64,000 nucleotides of DNA from an uncultured Pirellulaceae bacterium (lineage in GTDB: Bacteria; Planctomycetota; Planctomycetia; Pirellulales; Pirellulaceae). The DNA lies in the NCBI GenBank assembly GCA_937929805.1, contig CALFUT010000031.1, positions 62,001 to 126,000 on the forward strand, read 5' to 3'. The notes beneath the pieces are model-generated. The model did not search any database. It was not told the origin of the DNA and saw only the letters and a program-made list of their open reading frames with translations. Made by a program: the position numbers and the translations under genes. Below are positions 19,310 to 28,496 of this stretch, piece after piece (positions within the stretch are counted from its first letter, which is position 1; every line of letters starts with the position of its first letter).

Positions 19310-20965
19310 TCAGCTTACTTCAGTCAATCGTCGCAACTCTTCAACCAGCGATTCGTCGAACAGGCAAAAACTGTACTCACGTGAGTTCAAAACTCGGCTG
19401 GTTTCAATCTTCTCGCGAACTTCAGCCAACTCGCTTTCCAAAGTCTTGACATCATCTAAAACAAACAGCTGCAACATTCGATTGGCCGTTTCAATCTCGT
19501 GATGACGTTCCTTGCGATCGCTTGAAGCATCGGCAATGGCTTCCATTTTTTTGGAAATCCAACTTTCCACCTCGCTCGAATTAATCTCACTCGAATTAAT
19601 AAAGCGCTCCGGGTGAAACTTCCGCTGCCGAATCTGCTGACGAATCCGTGTCTGATCAGATTGTGTTACGACGGGAACATCAAACGGCAAGTGCATGGTG
19701 GCCGTCATGGTTGAAAACGGCGGCAGTGTCGCGCCGAAGAAATCGGCCGCGATCAAGTCCGTTAGCTGATCATATTTCGCTCCGCCAATTCCGTGCAAGA
19801 AAAGGTCACTCAATACTAAGCGAGTGTACAAAGTCGTGATCAACGCGCGGGGGCGGACGGCGATCTGTTGCTTGGCCAGTTCGGTCAGGGTTGCCGCCAG
19901 AGAAGCAGATTCCGTTGCCACTTTCCACCTTTCACGATCTGTCAGCGTGATCGTTCCATCAAACTCTTTCAAGAATAAACGTCTTCGCTGTGGCTGATCC
20001 TTGCTCCAGACCCAAAACGGTGCCTCCAACCAACTGCCATCTTGTTCAAGCTCCGGCACCGGATGCGAGCTGCTGCGAATTTTGTGAAGCTGCCTGTACT
20101 CAAGCAGCCGAACGTTATAAGAATCGTTGAACCGATCTTGTTCCTTCATGATCGCCGCCGCGAAATGACAGAACGTTTCCGTCTGAGCCACCGTACTGAC
20201 GGGAACTTCCAAAGTCTGCAGTCCAAAATCACACTCCAAACGGTGTCGACCGGCAGCCAAGATTGCTCCGAGCGGAGCATCGCGCCCAATTGAATTCCGG
20301 GCCGATTTCACATGCCGCCATAAACGCCGCACCAGCGGATCCGCCGTTTGGCCGAACGCACCGAAACAATTACTCACATGTTCAGTAGCTCGATTGGCAA
20401 ACGATGCGAACAGGCTTTCATCAACAATCGATCGCCTTTCGTACGGCAACGCGGACGCCGCCGCATCGATCTCAATCAAACCGGTCGAAGCTTTACCGTC
20501 TTTGAACGACGGACACTTGATCACGGCAGGTCCGCAAACGTCATTATCGACCACCAAGTTGACGCAGGTCGCCCCCACCGCCGAACCAATCGAAGACAAC
20601 GCAAAGTTTTTGAACCACACACCGGGATGAAACAGCAGCGGTTGATGGCCCGACATCACGATCGATTGGGCATTACGCTGGCTCAATTCGACATCGCGAT
20701 ACTGCGCCGAGTAACCCAATGCCAGTTCCAGCAGTTCGGGCCGGGCCTGCTGCTTGAGAGCCCCCAAAGGTTGACCGCCAACCTCGATCTCGTTTGACGG
20801 AAACGCCCGGTTGGTCCACCCGGAAACCGTCTGCGCCAAAGGAGGAATCTGCAGCGAGCAGCCTGATTCCGCTGGAGCCCGAAGCTGACGATAGTGCAGG
20901 CCCAATTCACCTGCCGCGTCACACAACTCGCCCTCACTGCGTGACCGTCGTTGGTCGCCGTTCAT
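19310..20965 (-). CDS. Conserved hypothetical protein, possibly distantly BshC-like
   Basis: 551 residues from the ATG at 20965, which overlaps the stop of the upstream glycosyltransferase gene in an ATGA arrangement. A 68-residue longer frame is only shadow of that gene. Recognisable segments are VMSGHQPLLFHPGVWFKN near 100, VNLVVDND near 130, FLHGIGGAKYDQLTD near 400, and a charged helical C-terminus likely to form a coiled coil. The SGHQP-GVWFK segment and the total length recall BshC, the cysteine-adding enzyme of bacillithiol synthesis, but that is a weak resemblance. A 15 bp duplication near 19580 gives NSSEINSSE. Confidence 0.55.
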   Translation of the reverse strand: MNGDQRRSRSEGELCDAAGELGLHYRQLRAPAESGCSLQIPPLAQTVSGWTNRAFPSNEIEVGGQPLGALKQQARPELLELALGYSAQYRDVELSQRNAQSIVMSGHQPLLFHPGVWFKNFALSSIGSAVGATCVNLVVDNDVCGPAVIKCPSFKDGKASTGLIEIDAAASALPYERRSIVDESLFASFANRATEHVSNCFGAFGQTADPLVRRLWRHVKSARNSIGRDAPLGAILAAGRHRLECDFGLQTLEVPVSTVAQTETFCHFAAAIMKEQDRFNDSYNVRLLEYRQLHKIRSSSHPVPELEQDGSWLEAPFWVWSKDQPQRRRLFLKEFDGTITLTDRERWKVATESASLAATLTELAKQQIAVRPRALITTLYTRLVLSDLFLHGIGGAKYDQLTDLIAADFFGATLPPFSTMTATMHLPFDVPVVTQSDQTRIRQQIRQRKFHPERFINSSEINSSEVESWISKKMEAIADASSDRKERHHEIETANRMLQLFVLDDVKTLESELAEVREKIETSRVLNSREYSFCLFDESLVEELRRLTEVS

Positions 20966-21711
20966 CCAAGACTTTCGCTTCCGGTCGATTTCAGCTTTTC
21001 GCAATCCGAGGGCAGCGCGGCGAAGGCTTTGTCCATCACTTCGCGATAGTGATTCAGTCGAATCTCCGCGTCGTCCAGTTTTCCGCCAAACGACCGGGAT
21101 TCGTCTAGGTAAATCCGCGGCACTGCGATTTCGCGAACCGACAGTTTTTGACAGGCCGCCTGCACCCACAGTTCCAATGGCATCGCATAGCCGGTCTCGG
21201 TCAAGTTCAACAACTTAAGCGACGCGACCCGATAGGCCTTGAACCCACAAAACGCATCCGACAACCGAAAATTCAATCGCTCATTCAAAGCCCGAGTCAC
21301 CTGAAAATTGATCGCGCGGCGTTCCTCGGGGGGCGGCGAGTCAGCTGCAAAGGATTCTAGGTAACGACTGCCTGAGACAATATCGACGCCCGATTCCTCG
21401 ATCACATCCACGAAATGCTCAATTCGCTGCGGTTCATGCTGGCCATCACAATCGATCGTGACAATGTATTTGAAATCATGAGCCAAGGCGTAGGCGAATG
21501 CCGTTCTAAGCGCCGCGCCGTAGCCACGATTGGTCGCATGACTCACGCGGTCGATGTCGTTCCTCTGAGTCAGCAGCTCGGACGTTCCATCCGTTGACCC
21601 GTCATCAACAACCAGAATGTTGGGTGAATACTGCTTTACCAAATCCAATACCGACGAAACCGTTTCGACTTCGTTGTAGACGGGCAGGGCAGTTAAGAAC
21701 GTTGGCTTCAT
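20962..21711 (-). CDS. Family 2 glycosyltransferase (polyprenyl-phosphate sugar transferase-like)
   Basis: 249 residues from the second Met (MKPTFLTALPVYNE). The first lies 15 bp upstream at 21726. GT-A motifs are LPVYNEVETV, LVVDDGSTDGT, NRGYGAALRTA and TIDCDGQHEP, with the metal-binding DCD. The fold and length match dolichyl-phosphate-mannose-synthase-like bacterial GT2 enzymes. The last four bases overlap the start of the next gene, so the two are translationally coupled. Confidence 0.88.
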   Translation of the reverse strand: MKPTFLTALPVYNEVETVSSVLDLVKQYSPNILVVDDGSTDGTSELLTQRNDIDRVSHATNRGYGAALRTAFAYALAHDFKYIVTIDCDGQHEPQRIEHFVDVIEESGVDIVSGSRYLESFAADSPPPEERRAINFQVTRALNERLNFRLSDAFCGFKAYRVASLKLLNLTETGYAMPLELWVQAACQKLSVREIAVPRIYLDESRSFGGKLDDAEIRLNHYREVMDKAFAALPSDCEKLKSTGSESLG

Positions 21712-21849
21712 GGATCTAATCCGCATCTAGTCGCAGGTCGTTATCGTTATCAGAGCATTTTTGATTCACATGACCAAAAATCAAACTTCTGCTCCACCGT
21801 TTTTCATTTTGGTTTCAATCGACAAACATAGCTGTACGATTCTCAGCCG

Positions 21850-22656
21850 CTACCACCAACCAATCGGATCCGACTCTTTGGTGCTGGCCCACACTTCCAT
21901 GCCGCCAAATTGAATCCCAAGACGTTTCGCAAGAGCCTCCACCGCAAACCGCTCGCTGTCATAGTGGCCGATCAAGACAAGGTTCACCTCGGCCGCTTGA
22001 GCCTCAAGGCAAGAATGAAACTGTGCCTCGCCCGTCACGAACGTGTCACATCCGCAGAAAATCGCATCACTCAAAAAGCTGCCGCCACTTCCGCACGCGA
22101 CCGCCACTTTCTTGACCACGCTCTCACGCTGACCGACAACCTTGATCGTCTGTTTCTCGAACGCTGATTTGACAGACTCGACGAACGAAGAAAAATTCTG
22201 ACCTTCTTCGGCCAGCTTACCGACTCGCCCTGCGCCAAGATTTTGCGGATCTTCTGGGATCAATTTGAGCGGTTTGATCTGCTGCAAACCAATCTTTTCT
22301 GCCAACGACTGGTTGATGCCCTCCAACGCCGAATCGAATCCGGTGTGCGGACTGTAGATCGCGATGTTGGCTCGGGCCAATTCCCACACCAATCGCGACG
22401 GCGTACTGTCGGTGGTCAATCGTTTGAGCGGACGGAAGGGCAGGGGATGATGAGACACAATCAAGTTCGCGCCGCGCTTAATGGCTTCGGCCGCACTGTC
22501 GGGCGTCACGGTCAAACAGGTCATGATCCGTTGGCATTGGGCCGCTCGGTTTCCGGTCAACAAACCGACGTTGTCCCAGTCCTCGGCCAACCGCGTCGGA
22601 GCAAACTGATCAAGATATTCGCAAACTTGCTGGATTTTTGTCACGCTGATTTCCAT
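21850..22656 (-). CDS. Nif3-like dinuclear metal centre protein (DUF34)
   Basis: 268 residues from the ATG at 22656 (MEISVTKI), preferred to a GTG three codons earlier. Motifs are LAEDWDNVGLLTG, IVSHHPLPFRPLK with the paired His ligands, SPHTGFDSALEGIN, and GHYDSE near the C-terminus. These residues bind two metal ions in the toroidal hexamer of the family. The function of Nif3/DUF34 proteins is still debated, and GTP cyclohydrolase annotations are unreliable. Monocistronic as far as can be seen. Confidence 0.92.
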   Translation of the reverse strand: MEISVTKIQQVCEYLDQFAPTRLAEDWDNVGLLTGNRAAQCQRIMTCLTVTPDSAAEAIKRGANLIVSHHPLPFRPLKRLTTDSTPSRLVWELARANIAIYSPHTGFDSALEGINQSLAEKIGLQQIKPLKLIPEDPQNLGAGRVGKLAEEGQNFSSFVESVKSAFEKQTIKVVGQRESVVKKVAVACGSGGSFLSDAIFCGCDTFVTGEAQFHSCLEAQAAEVNLVLIGHYDSERFAVEALAKRLGIQFGGMEVWASTKESDPIGWW

Positions 22657-22784
22657 TGATTCCACTCGGATCCCTCAAATGCGTCAGCGGGCCGCGTCAG
22701 TTGGTGGCGCAACCGTTGGTTTGAAGGTACGATAGCGATTGATCTTACCAATAATGTTCGTCTCTTTCGCCACCCGATTGCAAG

Positions 22785-23594
22785 ATGCTGAAGCTGAAAA
22801 CCTCAATCCGCCTTGAATCGCTTCGCCAACCGCTAAAAACGGCGCTCGTCACCGCTGCACGACTTGGCGCAAACGCGGTCGAAATCAATGGCCGCACGCA
22901 ACTTCGTCCGGCCGACATGTCTCGAACGGCCGTCCGGCATTTTCGCAAGTTGATTGGCGATTTGAACTTGAGCGTTTCTGCGATCCATTTCCCGACGCGT
23001 TTTGGCTATGACTCGACCGAACTGCTTGAGCAACGGATCGACGGCACGAAACAGGCGATGAACATGGCCTACGATTTAGGCTGCAACGTGGTGGTGAACA
23101 AAATTGGCCGCGTCCCCGAACAGACGGATGACCCACGTTGGCTCACGATGGTGCAAGCACTCTCCGATCTGGGCAATCACAGCCAGAAAGCCGGCGCTTG
23201 GCTAGCCGCCAGAACCGGCAGCGAGCCCGGCGAAACGCTCAAGGGCCTAATCGACTCGCTTCCGATGAACAGCCTTGCCATTGATTTCGACCCAGCTGAT
23301 TTTGTGATCAACGGATTTTCACCCTCCGATGCGATCACGACATTGGGCGAACATGTGATGAGCTTTCGGGCTCGTGATGCCGTGACAGACCTTTCGATCG
23401 GACGCGGCATCGAGGTCGAACTGGGCCGAGGCAGTGTCGACTGGGCAAAACTGCTGGGCACGTTGGAGGAGCATAATTACGCGGGCTTCATCACCGTCGA
23501 ACGAGAAACCGACGGCAACTCGATCGAGCAATGCGGCAACTCGATCGAGCAATGCGGCAACGCGATCGAATATTTGAACCAACTATTTGGGTGA
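22785..23594 (+). CDS. Sugar phosphate isomerase/epimerase-like TIM barrel protein
   Basis: 269 residues with the AP-endonuclease-2/xylose-isomerase-like barrel pattern: AARLGANAVEI, NLSVSAIHFPT, AYDLGCNVVVNKIGRV, SLAIDFDPADFV and a closing strand YAGFITVERETDG. Near the end a 27 bp unit is repeated in frame (GNSIEQC twice, then GNAIEY), a small recent expansion. Substrate unknown. The upstream gene is divergent. Confidence 0.75.
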   Translation: MLKLKTSIRLESLRQPLKTALVTAARLGANAVEINGRTQLRPADMSRTAVRHFRKLIGDLNLSVSAIHFPTRFGYDSTELLEQRIDGTKQAMNMAYDLGCNVVVNKIGRVPEQTDDPRWLTMVQALSDLGNHSQKAGAWLAARTGSEPGETLKGLIDSLPMNSLAIDFDPADFVINGFSPSDAITTLGEHVMSFRARDAVTDLSIGRGIEVELGRGSVDWAKLLGTLEEHNYAGFITVERETDGNSIEQCGNSIEQCGNAIEYLNQLFG

Positions 23595-23640
23595 AGAACA
23601 GTCTATAGGAAACGAACAGTCTACAGGAAACACATCTCCA

Positions 23641-24549
23641 CTATGCCACCTGTCCGATGGCTGCCGCCAAAATTGCGAGAGCGATCATCGCAAATGCGGG
23701 AATCAATACAGCAATTGCAACTCGCGTCTTGGTTGTCTCATGAACTTCAGCCAAGCCAATGATGTAGATTGCAATCATCCAGATACCCAGCGGAATCGCA
23801 ACGATAACACCAAGGAAGGGAATTATAGTGACCAGCGTGATCGGCCACGCAGCGAAGTACATGTAGCTGACACATCTCGCCGTCGCCGAGTAATCATATT
23901 TTTTCGCCCCGACCAACATCAACATCAGATGAAGAAAACCAGCTCCCATTAAAGCGCCAATCGGAAACAGAACTGCGTACATCAAAGGGAGCAGAATCAG
24001 CGCCCCGGCAGCCACCCCCATCATCACGCCAGCAGGAGGCGCTCCACCGTTTCCGTTGTTCGCTCCACTCGCTGCCATAAAAGTGATCATCAGAACAGCC
24101 AACCCTCCAAATAGCAGTCCCGTAACTGCTCCAACAATGGCTCCATAAGTCATTGGCCGCCCCAATCCAGCATCGGGAATCAGATTCCCAAACGTTTCTT
24201 TTGGCTTGGTAAGAACCTCGATGGAAGTTTTGAAAAACGAGCCAATCGAGGGCTTTGCATCCCACGACGGAGCACCCAAGCGATGATGGCCGGTACGCTC
24301 CATCGCCCCAGAAAAATCAGTCGTGGAAGGAGCAGCAAACGGGTTGTCGCCGACCGCTGGCGGCACTTCCGTGAATGGCTGCGGAGCGGGGCTAGCCACG
24401 TTGGCAACTGGAACCGATGTTGCAACTGCCGCCGCCGCGGGAATCCGAGTAATTGCTGAACAGGCTGGACAGCGAGCCTTTTTGCCTTCGGTCCCATCAG
24501 GGGCTTTCATCTTCTTTTGACATGTGCTGCAAGAAAATTGGATCGACAT
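23641..24549 (-). CDS. Zinc-ribbon and Yip1-domain membrane protein
   Basis: 302 residues. The N-terminus is a zinc ribbon with CSTCQKKMKAPDG and RCPACSAITRIP. A Pro/Ala-rich linker follows (about 40-100), then PSIGSFFKTSIEVLTKPKET, which opens the Yip1 domain, and five hydrophobic helices to the end. Proteins of this build are common in planctomycetes. Their function is unknown. It faces the isomerase gene tail to tail, 46 bp apart. Confidence 0.8.
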   Translation of the reverse strand: MSIQFSCSTCQKKMKAPDGTEGKKARCPACSAITRIPAAAAVATSVPVANVASPAPQPFTEVPPAVGDNPFAAPSTTDFSGAMERTGHHRLGAPSWDAKPSIGSFFKTSIEVLTKPKETFGNLIPDAGLGRPMTYGAIVGAVTGLLFGGLAVLMITFMAASGANNGNGGAPPAGVMMGVAAGALILLPLMYAVLFPIGALMGAGFLHLMLMLVGAKKYDYSATARCVSYMYFAAWPITLVTIIPFLGVIVAIPLGIWMIAIYIIGLAEVHETTKTRVAIAVLIPAFAMIALAILAAAIGQVA

Positions 24550-24672
24550 CTAGGTTCTTTCGTTCAGGAAGTGAATCGATTGACGTCCGCCGATCATAAA
24601 CGATGTCCCAGCAAGATGCAAAAAATCCTGCTGACTTAGCGACGAAGCACTCCACCAACCTGCAGCCACAAA

Positions 24673-25713
24673 CTAACCCAAAATCGTTTTGTTTGGCTGA
24701 CCGGCAATCTCCTGCACGTATCTGGGCACTGCATAGCCCGGCAAACGGGCACGAATCGCAGCGATCAACTGCCGCCCGTGCTCAATCGGAACTTCAAAAT
24801 GAGCCGCCCCGATCACCGGATCAAGTTGATGTAGGTAATAAGGCAATACGCCAGCATCCAGCAAGCGTTGGCTTAAGTCGACCAAAGCATCGGCCGAATC
24901 ATTGACACCTTTCAGCAGAACCGATTGGTTCAACATCTGCGTGCCGGAAGTATCAAGCCGTTGAAGCGAACTGATCACATCGTTGTCAATCTCATTCGCG
25001 TGATTCGAGTGAACGACAATCACTTTCTGTAGACGACTTGAGCTCAATCGTTCGACCAGCGACTGAGTCACGCGTTGAGGAATCACGATTGGCAATCGCG
25101 TGTGAATGCGCAACCGCTTGATGTGAGCCGCCGCCTCGATGGTGTCCACCAGCGAACTCAACGCCTCGTCGACCAACGTCAGTGGGTCACCACCACTGAG
25201 AATCACTTCGTCAAGCGTTTCATCTTTCGCCAATGCGGCAGCCAATTGCTCACGCAAAGCTCCTCCACCCGGCCCATCGCTGTAGGGAAAATGTCGCCGG
25301 AAACAATATCGGCAGTGGATCGCACAGGCTCCCGTTGCGACGACAAGCAACCGCCCGTGATACTTCTGCAACAGTCCCGGCTGAAGGGTTGCCGCGTCTT
25401 CGCCCAACGGATCGATCGAAAAATGAGGTGGGGATTGGTCCTCTGCATTGATGGGCAAAACCTGCCTCAGCAGCGGGTCGGCCGGATTTTCTGGTCGAAT
25501 TCGCTGCAAATAGGGCAACGGAGCAAAAACGGGAAACTTCGCAGAGGCCGCTGCCCCAAACGTCGAATGGCGACTCAATTTCAAATAATCCAGCAATTCG
25601 GGAACCGTCCGAATCGCGGTTTTCATCATCTGCTGCCACGTTTCGCTTGTTGCTTTTCCAGAAGGCCCCAAACCCGCGCCGACAGAACCATTCGAAGTCG
25701 TTAAAATCTCCAT
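24673..25713 (-). CDS. epmB: EF-P beta-lysylation protein EpmB (lysine 2,3-aminomutase family)
   Basis: 346 residues. The radical-SAM cluster motif is CAIHCRYCFRRHFPY. DEVILSGGDPLTLVDEAL, HTRLPIVIPQRV, HSNHANEI and LLKGVNDSADAL are the conserved blocks shared with KamA. The protein ends soon after the PLP-binding region, without the long C-terminal extension of clostridial lysine 2,3-aminomutase, matching EpmB. It converts (S)-alpha-lysine to (R)-beta-lysine for EF-P modification. It is divergent from efp, with only 125 bp between, which supports the assignment. No epmA is in the window. Confidence 0.9.
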   Translation of the reverse strand: MEILTTSNGSVGAGLGPSGKATSETWQQMMKTAIRTVPELLDYLKLSRHSTFGAAASAKFPVFAPLPYLQRIRPENPADPLLRQVLPINAEDQSPPHFSIDPLGEDAATLQPGLLQKYHGRLLVVATGACAIHCRYCFRRHFPYSDGPGGGALREQLAAALAKDETLDEVILSGGDPLTLVDEALSSLVDTIEAAAHIKRLRIHTRLPIVIPQRVTQSLVERLSSSRLQKVIVVHSNHANEIDNDVISSLQRLDTSGTQMLNQSVLLKGVNDSADALVDLSQRLLDAGVLPYYLHQLDPVIGAAHFEVPIEHGRQLIAAIRARLPGYAVPRYVQEIAGQPNKTILG

Positions 25714-25838
25714 CCAGATAACATAACCGGTTTTCGCGTCCGTTTCGACGACGGCGTTTCAATCGTTGCGGATTCGCAAATCAATCTTGGCGATTCGAAG
25801 ACCGGCGTCCTTCACTCCAACCATAGCAGGATCAACCC

Positions 25839-26405
25839 GTGGCGTACAAAGCACAAGACTTTCGCAAAGGCTTGAAAGTTCAAATCAATGGCGAGCCCTA
25901 TATCATGACCTCGATGGAGTTCAAGAAGCCGGGCAAAGGCAACGCGATGTACATTTGCAAGCTGAAAAATCTGCTGCGGGGCACCTCGCTTGATCGCACC
26001 TTTAAGGGAAACGATACGCTTGATGAAGCGGATATCATGGAAACGAACGTCCAGTTCCTCTACCGACAGGGCGATGCGTTTGTATTCATGGACAGAGAAA
26101 CTTACGAGCAGTCCGAGTTGACCGCCGAGCAGATTGGTGATGACTGGAAGTACCTGAAAGACAACATGGACTGCCAGATGACTTTCTTCGACGGCAAGCC
26201 GATCATCGTGACGCCGCCAAACCATGTGGACTTGGTCGTGACCTACTGCGAACCGGGTGCCAAAGGCGATACCTCGACGAACGTTCGCAAGCCCGTCAAA
26301 ACGGAAACGGGGGGCGAGTTCCAGACGCCGATCTTCATCAACGAAGGCGATATCGTTCGCATTGATACTCGAACCGGCGAGTACCTAGAACGAGTCAAAA
26401 GCTAG
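25839..26405 (+). CDS. efp: Translation elongation factor P
   Basis: 188 residues from a GTG at 25839 (MAYKAQDFRKG). The three EF-P domains are seen in order: KOW-like with MEFKKPGKGNA, where Lys33 is the lysine normally modified, then OB domain 2 and OB domain 3 ending GDIVRIDTRTGEYLERV. EF-P relieves ribosome stalling at polyproline. The KPGKGNA loop and the neighbouring epmB suggest beta-lysylation. The promoter must lie in the 125 bp shared with epmB. Confidence 0.96.
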   Translation: MAYKAQDFRKGLKVQINGEPYIMTSMEFKKPGKGNAMYICKLKNLLRGTSLDRTFKGNDTLDEADIMETNVQFLYRQGDAFVFMDRETYEQSELTAEQIGDDWKYLKDNMDCQMTFFDGKPIIVTPPNHVDLVVTYCEPGAKGDTSTNVRKPVKTETGGEFQTPIFINEGDIVRIDTRTGEYLERVKS

Positions 26406-26410
26406 TGGCT

Positions 26411-26570
26411 CAGTAGTCATCACACTCTGAGTGAGGCTCGAAGTGATGGCGACTAACGGTAAGTAGTCATCACACTCCGTGTGATGAACTCCTGCAAACA
26501 CTGAACCACGCTCCGAGCGATCCAACCCCCAAACCGAACATCACTCGGAGAGTGATGACCACCTACCGAG
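26411..26570. repeat. Dispersed palindromic repeat family B, copy 1 (composite)
   Basis: Two similar starts occur, CAGTAGTCATCACACTCTGA at 26411 and AAGTAGTCATCACACTCCGT at 26461, and the region closes with ACTCGGAGAGTGATGACCAC near 26561. The arms TAGTCATCAC and GTGATGACCAC pair. It fills the gap between efp and the beta-CASP gene. A second copy lies at 35424-35487. Confidence 0.8.
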
Positions 26571-26576
26571 AACCAT

Positions 26577-28001
26577 ATGAAAGTTCAATTTTGGGGCGCG
26601 GCCCAAACTGTTACGGGATCCATGCACTTGGTTCATCACCAAGGAAAACAAATCCTGCTCGATTGCGGGCTGTATCAAGGCAAACGCAAAGTCGCTTTCC
26701 AAAAGAATCGTGAACTCCCGTTCGCAGGTGACAAAATTGATGCCGTGATCCTTTCACATGCTCACATTGACCACAGCGGCAACCTGCCTTCGTTGATCAA
26801 GTCTGGTTTTAAAGGACCGATTTTCTCAACGTCAGCCACCCGTGACCTCGCATCGGTCATGCTTCTCGATAGCGCGAAGATTCAGAAGTACGACGTCCGA
26901 TACGTGAACAAAAAGCGGAAACTGAACGGGCAAACGCTCTTCGAACCGCTCTACAAACAACAGCACGCCGTTCAGACACTCAGGCGGTTTCGCACGATTG
27001 AGTACGATCATTTGTTTGACGTTTTGCCGGGAGTGCAAGCTCGTTTTCACTTTGCTGGACACATGCTGGGTGCCGCTGTTGTCGAGCTAAACCTAGCCAA
27101 CGAAAACGATTCGTCCGCCAAACCGACGCGACTGGTCTTTAGCGGCGACATCGGCCGCGATGGCATGCCGATCCTGCGCGATCCCCAAACCGTCGAAGGC
27201 GCGGACTACGTGATCATGGAAGCCACTTACGGCAACCGACACCATGAAGAACGGGCCGACGCTCGCCAATCACTCAAAGAGTTAACGCACCAAGCCTTCA
27301 ACGAAGGCGGCAAACTGATCATCCCGGCGTTCTCGGTCGGGCGAACGCAAGAGATCGTTTATCGATTGAACCAGCTGGCCGAAGCCGGCGAGCTTCCCGA
27401 AATTGACGTTTTCATCGATAGCCCGCTGGCCGTGAATGCGACCGACATCTTTCGCGAGCATGTCGAGTGCTACGACGATGAAATGATTGATGCGATCTTG
27501 ACCGAAGATGATGAGGATCCGCTATCGTTTGAGCGAATCAATTACGTGCGATCCATTGATGGTTCGAAAGCACTCAACCATCGCAAGAAGCCATGCGTCA
27601 TCATCAGTGCCTCGGGCATGTGCGAGGGCGGTCGCATCCTTCATCACTTGAAGAACAACATTGAAAACCCAACCACCACCATTTTGTTTGCTGGCTACCA
27701 AGCGCCGCACACGCTGGGGCGAATTTTGCTGGATGGCAACCTAGAAAAAGTTCGCATCTACGGTGAAGAGTACACCGTCCGAGCCAAGGTTAGTAAGCTT
27801 GAAGGCAGCAGCGGGCACGGCGACCAAGGGGATCTACTTGAGTGGGCTGCTGAAACCTGCAAGCGTGGCAATGTCAAAGGCATCGCGCTGGTGCACTGCG
27901 AAGAGGATAGTGCCACAGCGTTTGCTGCCGAACTGAAAAAACGCAAGCTCGGCCCCGTGCTGATCCCCGCCCCGGGCGATGAGATGGCGATGGACGGGTA
28001 G
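26577..28001 (+). CDS. Metallo-beta-lactamase/beta-CASP/RMMBL RNA-processing nuclease
   Basis: 474 residues. The MBL metal motif is SHAHIDHSGNLP, followed by FHFAGHMLGA and RLVFSGDIGRDGMPIL. The beta-CASP insert holds IIPAFSVGRTQEIVYRL and IISASGMCEGGRILHHL, and the RMMBL end carries SSGHGDQGDLLEW. This combination defines the Ysh1/CPSF-like exonuclease-endonuclease family in bacteria. It is predicted to cut or trim RNA in the cytoplasm. It starts only a few bases after repeat B, so its promoter or leader includes that repeat. Confidence 0.92.
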   Translation: MKVQFWGAAQTVTGSMHLVHHQGKQILLDCGLYQGKRKVAFQKNRELPFAGDKIDAVILSHAHIDHSGNLPSLIKSGFKGPIFSTSATRDLASVMLLDSAKIQKYDVRYVNKKRKLNGQTLFEPLYKQQHAVQTLRRFRTIEYDHLFDVLPGVQARFHFAGHMLGAAVVELNLANENDSSAKPTRLVFSGDIGRDGMPILRDPQTVEGADYVIMEATYGNRHHEERADARQSLKELTHQAFNEGGKLIIPAFSVGRTQEIVYRLNQLAEAGELPEIDVFIDSPLAVNATDIFREHVECYDDEMIDAILTEDDEDPLSFERINYVRSIDGSKALNHRKKPCVIISASGMCEGGRILHHLKNNIENPTTTILFAGYQAPHTLGRILLDGNLEKVRIYGEEYTVRAKVSKLEGSSGHGDQGDLLEWAAETCKRGNVKGIALVHCEEDSATAFAAELKKRKLGPVLIPAPGDEMAMDG

Positions 28002-28091
28002 CTCTACCCACAGGTACTCGCCCTCCCAAAGGTATTCAAAGACCGAGTGGCATCGCTGTTTTTTGTGACGCCGAAAGCAAGCATCTTTCGC

Positions 28092-28180
28092 CGGCCCCAT
28101 CCGGGGCGGAAATATGCAATGGACTTCCGCCTCGGGGCTTCCACCCCGAGCTACCAAAGTCGGCCCCGTCCGGGGCGATC
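28092..28180. repeat. GC-rich palindromic repeat family F, left element
   Basis: Contains CGGCCCCATCCGGGGCGG, CTCGGGGCTTCCACCCCGAG and CGGCCCCGTCCGGGGCGA. Each word is itself self-complementary. The element at 28497-28575 carries the same words inverted (CTCGGGGCGGGAGCCCCGAG, CGCCCCGGATGGGGCCG). Confidence 0.75.
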
Positions 28181-28240
28181 CTCCGAACACAACAAAGCAG
28201 CTTCCATCCGGGCGATTTACCAGACATGCTTATGGAGTCG

Positions 28241-28492
28241 AACCGACATGCTGGTCGGCCAGACAGAAGTGTTGGGGTTTGAACAGGCGTGTTGGCTGGT
28301 CAAGCGAGGTTGAACCAGCATGTTGGGGGCTTGGACGGACACGCTAGTCGGTCGAACAGACATGCTGGTCGGTTGAACGACCGTGTTGGCTGGCCGAGCG
28401 AACGTGCTGGTTGGTTTAACGGGCGTGTTGATCGGTCGGACGTGTTAGGGGTTGAACGGACGTGTTGGCTGGCTGAACAGAAATGGCTCCGG
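28241..28492. repeat. Degenerate minisatellite, unit about 21 bp, roughly twelve copies
   Basis: The unit approximates GAACGGACATGCTGGTCGGT, with variants such as GAACAGACATGCTGGTCGGT, GAACGACCGTGTTGGCTGGC and GAACGGACGTGTTGGCTGGC. Some copies are shortened or extended by up to 10 bp. The array lies between the two inverted family-F elements. Confidence 0.75.
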
Positions 28493-28496
28493 AGGA

